A DNA stretch of 8,332 bases from CAWJHE01 sp964614855. GTDB lineage: Bacteria; Chloroflexota; Anaerolineae; Anaerolineales; UBA4823. Under the pieces are notes generated by a model that had not been told where the DNA came from, made no database searches, and worked only from the letters and a program-made list of their open reading frames with translations. Below, one piece after another: positions 6,333 to 8,332 of the stretch. Made by a program: the position numbers and the translations under genes. Location of the stretch: positions 1 to 8,332 of the forward strand of contig CAZTMX010000126.1 of NCBI GenBank assembly GCA_964614855.1. Direction: 5' to 3'. How positions within the stretch are numbered: position 1 is the stretch's first letter; the number at the start of each line of letters is the position of its first letter.

Positions 6333-7457
6333 ATGGCTGATATTAAGAGAACTGCTTTGTATGATTGGCATGTGGCAAACAATGGGCGTATGGTGCCTTT
6401 TGCCGGATGGGAACTGCCGGTGATGTATGCGCCAGGCCCAAACAAAGAGCACGAAGTAACACGCACAATTGCGGGTCTGTTTGATAAAGACAACATGGGA
6501 CAGATGGAAGTTCGTGGACCGGATGCGGAAGCATTTGTCAACTATGTGGTGACCTATGATGTCAGAAAAATGAACATGAATGAAGCCCATTATGGTTTCT
6601 TCTGCTACGCTGATGGCACTGTAGTAGATGATCTGTTTGTTTACAAGCTTCCGGATGAAAAAGCTGGTGGTGGAAAGGCGTATTTCTTCCTTGCCATCAA
6701 TGCCTCAAACCGCGAAAAAGATGTGGCTTGGGTCAAAGCCCATGTCGGCGGTTTTGATGTGGAAGTCAAAGATATCTCTGATGAAACCTACATGATCGCC
6801 TTCCAGGGACCTAAAGCCCCAGAAATCCTGGACCGCCTTGCCGATGCGGACCTGGTTCAGGTGCCGCGCTTTAGCGCCACCGTATGCAACCTGGTGGGCG
6901 TACCGGCAATCCTTGGGCGCACTGGCTACACGGGGGAAGATGGTTTCGAGATCTTTGTGCATGTTGACTCTGCGGTCAAGGTTTGGGAAGCCATTATGAA
7001 GGAAGGCGCTGCAGAAGGTGTACTGCCGATTGGTCTGGCGGCACGCGATAGCCTGCGCTTCGAAGCCTGTATGCCGCTTTACGGGCATGAGCTAAGCGAC
7101 TCCATTACCCCGGTGGAAGCGGGTTTGAATTTTGGCGTTAGCTACGACAAGAATTTCATCGGGCGCGATGCGCTGCTCAAACAGAAACTGGAGAAATCCG
7201 GCCGCGTGCATGTCGCATTCGAGTTGGTGGATAAGGGCGTTGCTCGAGAGCATTATCCTGTGGCCAAGGATGGAAAAGAAATCGGTATTGTGACCTCGGG
7301 TATGTTCTCGCCGACAACCAAGAAATACCTGGGTATGGCTCTCATCGAGCGCGGCTACGGAGCGAAAGATGCTGAGTTTGACATCATCATCCGTGGCAAA
7401 CCGGTGAAGGCAAAAGTAGTCAAGAAACCCTTCTACGTTCCTGCATACCGTCGCTAG
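6333..7457 (+). CDS. gcvT: Aminomethyltransferase (glycine cleavage T protein family)
   Basis: This is a 374-residue T-protein family enzyme, which transfers a one-carbon unit from an aminomethyl carrier or amine to tetrahydrofolate. Visible motifs are MVPFAGWELPV (20-30), GTVVDDLFVY with the catalytic-region Asp pair D99-D100, NASNREKD (123-130), GRTGYTGEDGFEIF (195-208), AARDSLRFEACMPLYGHEL (236-254) and IVTSGMFSPTTKKYLGMALIE (319-339). Length is normal for GcvT (about 360-375). Where most members read FDVSHMG, this protein reads FDKDNMG (50-56), so a usually conserved Ser-His pair is Asp-Asn. The start at 6333 is chosen by ribosome-binding-site spacing. It follows the amidohydrolase by 19 nt and precedes gcvPA by 118 nt. 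It may serve glycine cleavage, or collect methylene groups released by the upstream FAD enzyme, as the fused GcvT domain does in dimethylglycine dehydrogenase. Confidence 0.9.
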   Translation: MADIKRTALYDWHVANNGRMVPFAGWELPVMYAPGPNKEHEVTRTIAGLFDKDNMGQMEVRGPDAEAFVNYVVTYDVRKMNMNEAHYGFFCYADGTVVDDLFVYKLPDEKAGGGKAYFFLAINASNREKDVAWVKAHVGGFDVEVKDISDETYMIAFQGPKAPEILDRLADADLVQVPRFSATVCNLVGVPAILGRTGYTGEDGFEIFVHVDSAVKVWEAIMKEGAAEGVLPIGLAARDSLRFEACMPLYGHELSDSITPVEAGLNFGVSYDKNFIGRDALLKQKLEKSGRVHVAFELVDKGVAREHYPVAKDGKEIGIVTSGMFSPTTKKYLGMALIERGYGAKDAEFDIIIRGKPVKAKVVKKPFYVPAYRR

Positions 7458-7513
7458 ACGATCCAGAAACTGGCAGGGGTATTTAACCAACAATTTTCGT
7501 ATGTATCAGTTTC

Positions 7514-7548
7514 GCTCTAGCATAAGCTCATCTGGTTTATGCTAGAGC
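7514..7548 (+). promoter_or_regulatory. Strong hairpin / dyad between gcvT and gcvPA
   Basis: GCTCTAGCATAA (7514-7525) and TTATGCTAGAGC (7537-7548) are perfect reverse complements. A G-T wobble (7526/7536) and a C-G pair (7527/7535) extend this to 14 pairs around the 7-nt loop TCATCTG. No T-run follows, and gcvPA begins 27 nt later, so a full terminator is unlikely. It may be an RNA processing or stability element that sets different gcvT and gcvPA levels, or a regulator operator. The rest of the 118-nt gap (7458-7575) holds no gene. Confidence 0.75.
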
Positions 7549-7551
7549 ACA

Positions 7552-7565
7552 TGATCAGTGATCAG
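7552..7565 (+). repeat. Tandem TGATCAG repeat abutting the gcvPA ribosome-binding site
   Basis: The 7-bp unit TGATCAG occurs twice in direct succession. Since TGATCA is its own reverse complement, the pair also forms a 6-1-6 inverted repeat (7552-7557, 7559-7564). The second copy runs into the AGGAG ribosome-binding site (7564-7568), which lies 7 nt before the gcvPA ATG. A weak stem here could partly hide the site. Chance occurrence cannot be excluded. Confidence 0.5.
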
Positions 7566-7575
7566 GAGTAGAAAA

Positions 7576-8332
7576 ATGCCATACTTACCCGTAACAGATG
7601 AGAACAAGAAGGAGATGCTTGAAGCCATCGGCATTTCATCAACAAAAGAGTTGTTTGAAGTTGTACCTGCAAGCCACCGTTTCCCAGAGTTGAAGCTGCC
7701 AAAAGCTGCTTCCGAGATCGAAATCATGGAAGAGCTTTATGGAATGGCGCTGAAGAACAGCTCGACAGGTTGTTATGCGACATTTCTGGGAGCAGGTGCT
7801 TACAATCATTTTGTGCCCAGTGTTATTCCATACCTTACTTCACGTGGTGAATTCATCACCTCCTACACGCCCTACCAACCAGAAGTCAGCCAGGGCACGC
7901 TTCAGGCAATGTTTGAATACCAGAGCCTGGTAGCCAGGTTGACCGGGATGGAAGTGGTCAACGCCAGCCATTATGATGGGGCAACTTCAATGGCTGAAGC
8001 GGCCATTATGGCGGTGAATGTTTCGAACATGAAGCGGCGAAAAGTGATCGTGTCCCCGTCCATCCACCCGCAATACCGCAACGTATTGCGCACTTACCTG
8101 CCGACTGGAAATATTCAAATCACAGGCGATGAAAACCTGCAGAACGACTTGAGCGCACTTTTGGGTATGCTGGACAAAGATACCGCATGCTTGATCGTGC
8201 AGAACCCGACATTCTTTGGAGAATTGTTGGATGTGGATGGTCTGGCAGATGCTGTCCATGCTGCAGGCGCTTTGCTCGTCGTGGTGGCGAACCCGGCTAT
8301 GAGCCTGGGTCTTTTGACGCCTCCTGGAGAGT
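7576..8332 (+). CDS. gcvPA: Glycine dehydrogenase (decarboxylating) subunit 1 (3' partial)
   Basis: These are the first 252 residues of the alpha-type subunit of the split P-protein, which with GcvPB decarboxylates glycine using PLP and passes the aminomethyl group to lipoylated GcvH. The frame stays open to the window end, so the 3' part is missing; full subunits are about 440-450 residues. Family landmarks are clear: MPYLPVTDENKKEMLEAIGI at the start, FLGAGAYNHFVPSV (70-83), EFITSYTPYQPEVSQGTLQ (92-110), FEYQ (113-116), LTGMEVVNASHYDGAT (122-137), VQNPTFFGELLDVDG (208-222) and the LGLLTPPGE segment at the edge. The ATG follows AGGAG (7564-7568) at 7 nt. No gcvH lies between gcvT and this gene; gcvPB is expected just downstream of the window. 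The cofactor-binding Lys is normally in the other subunit, so its absence here is expected. Confidence 0.96.
   Translation, partial: MPYLPVTDENKKEMLEAIGISSTKELFEVVPASHRFPELKLPKAASEIEIMEELYGMALKNSSTGCYATFLGAGAYNHFVPSVIPYLTSRGEFITSYTPYQPEVSQGTLQAMFEYQSLVARLTGMEVVNASHYDGATSMAEAAIMAVNVSNMKRRKVIVSPSIHPQYRNVLRTYLPTGNIQITGDENLQNDLSALLGMLDKDTACLIVQNPTFFGELLDVDGLADAVHAAGALLVVVANPAMSLGLLTPPGE

Noticed and set aside
7480..7510. Sigma-70 promoter (TTTAAC ... TATCAG) before the gcvPA hairpin
   Set aside because: Matches to both boxes are weak (about 3 and 4 of 6), so it is not supportable without transcript data.
7458..7575. Glycine riboswitch before gcvPA
   Set aside because: The gap is too short for the usual tandem aptamer, and I cannot find its conserved core pieces. 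The hairpin there is a simple stem-loop.
1..8332. CRISPR arrays, tRNA or rRNA genes, insertion sequences, defence genes
   Set aside because: None were seen. The window is densely coding metabolic DNA without repeats or mobile-element marks.

Overview
This window is one unidirectional plus-strand gene cluster from a bacterium of roughly balanced GC content. It holds nine protein-coding genes. The first is cut by the 5' edge and the last by the 3' edge. I cannot identify the organism securely. A split glycine decarboxylase (a separate alpha-subunit gene, gcvPA) next to gcvT is typical of Chloroflexota, Firmicutes, Thermotogae and archaea. With a FixC/FixX quinone-reductase branch and mid-range GC, an Anaerolineae-like Chloroflexota member is my best guess, at low confidence.

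Region 1 (1-2789) is an electron-transfer module: the C-terminal part of a FixC-type ETF:quinone oxidoreductase, its FixX ferredoxin-like partner, and both ETF subunits (etfB/fixA, etfA/fixB). Spacing is tight: a 1-nt overlap, then gaps of 22 and 2 nt. Region 2 (2825-3997) is a 390-residue FAD-dependent oxidoreductase of the DAO/sarcosine dehydrogenase family. Region 3 (3998-4210) is a 213-nt non-coding gap with two overlapping, mutually exclusive hairpins. Region 4 (4211-6313) holds a hydantoin/Asp-Glu racemase-family protein and a cytosine-deaminase-like amidohydrolase whose alignment suggests loss of two catalytic residues. Region 5 (6333-8332) holds gcvT, a 118-nt gap with a strong 14-bp hairpin and a small dyad at the ribosome-binding site, and the first 252 codons of gcvPA.

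The genes fit one catabolic route. An N-methylated or otherwise substituted amino acid is oxidised by the FAD enzyme. Electrons pass to ETF, then to FixC/FixX and the quinone pool. The one-carbon unit is taken by the GcvT-family protein onto tetrahydrofolate, and glycine goes to the glycine cleavage system. In mitochondria, dimethylglycine and sarcosine dehydrogenases (a DAO domain fused to a GcvT domain) use the same ETF / ETF:QO chain, so this cluster looks like a split, self-contained version. The racemase and amidohydrolase between the two halves may supply the substrate from a cyclic or chiral precursor. That link is inference; the substrate cannot be read from the sequence.
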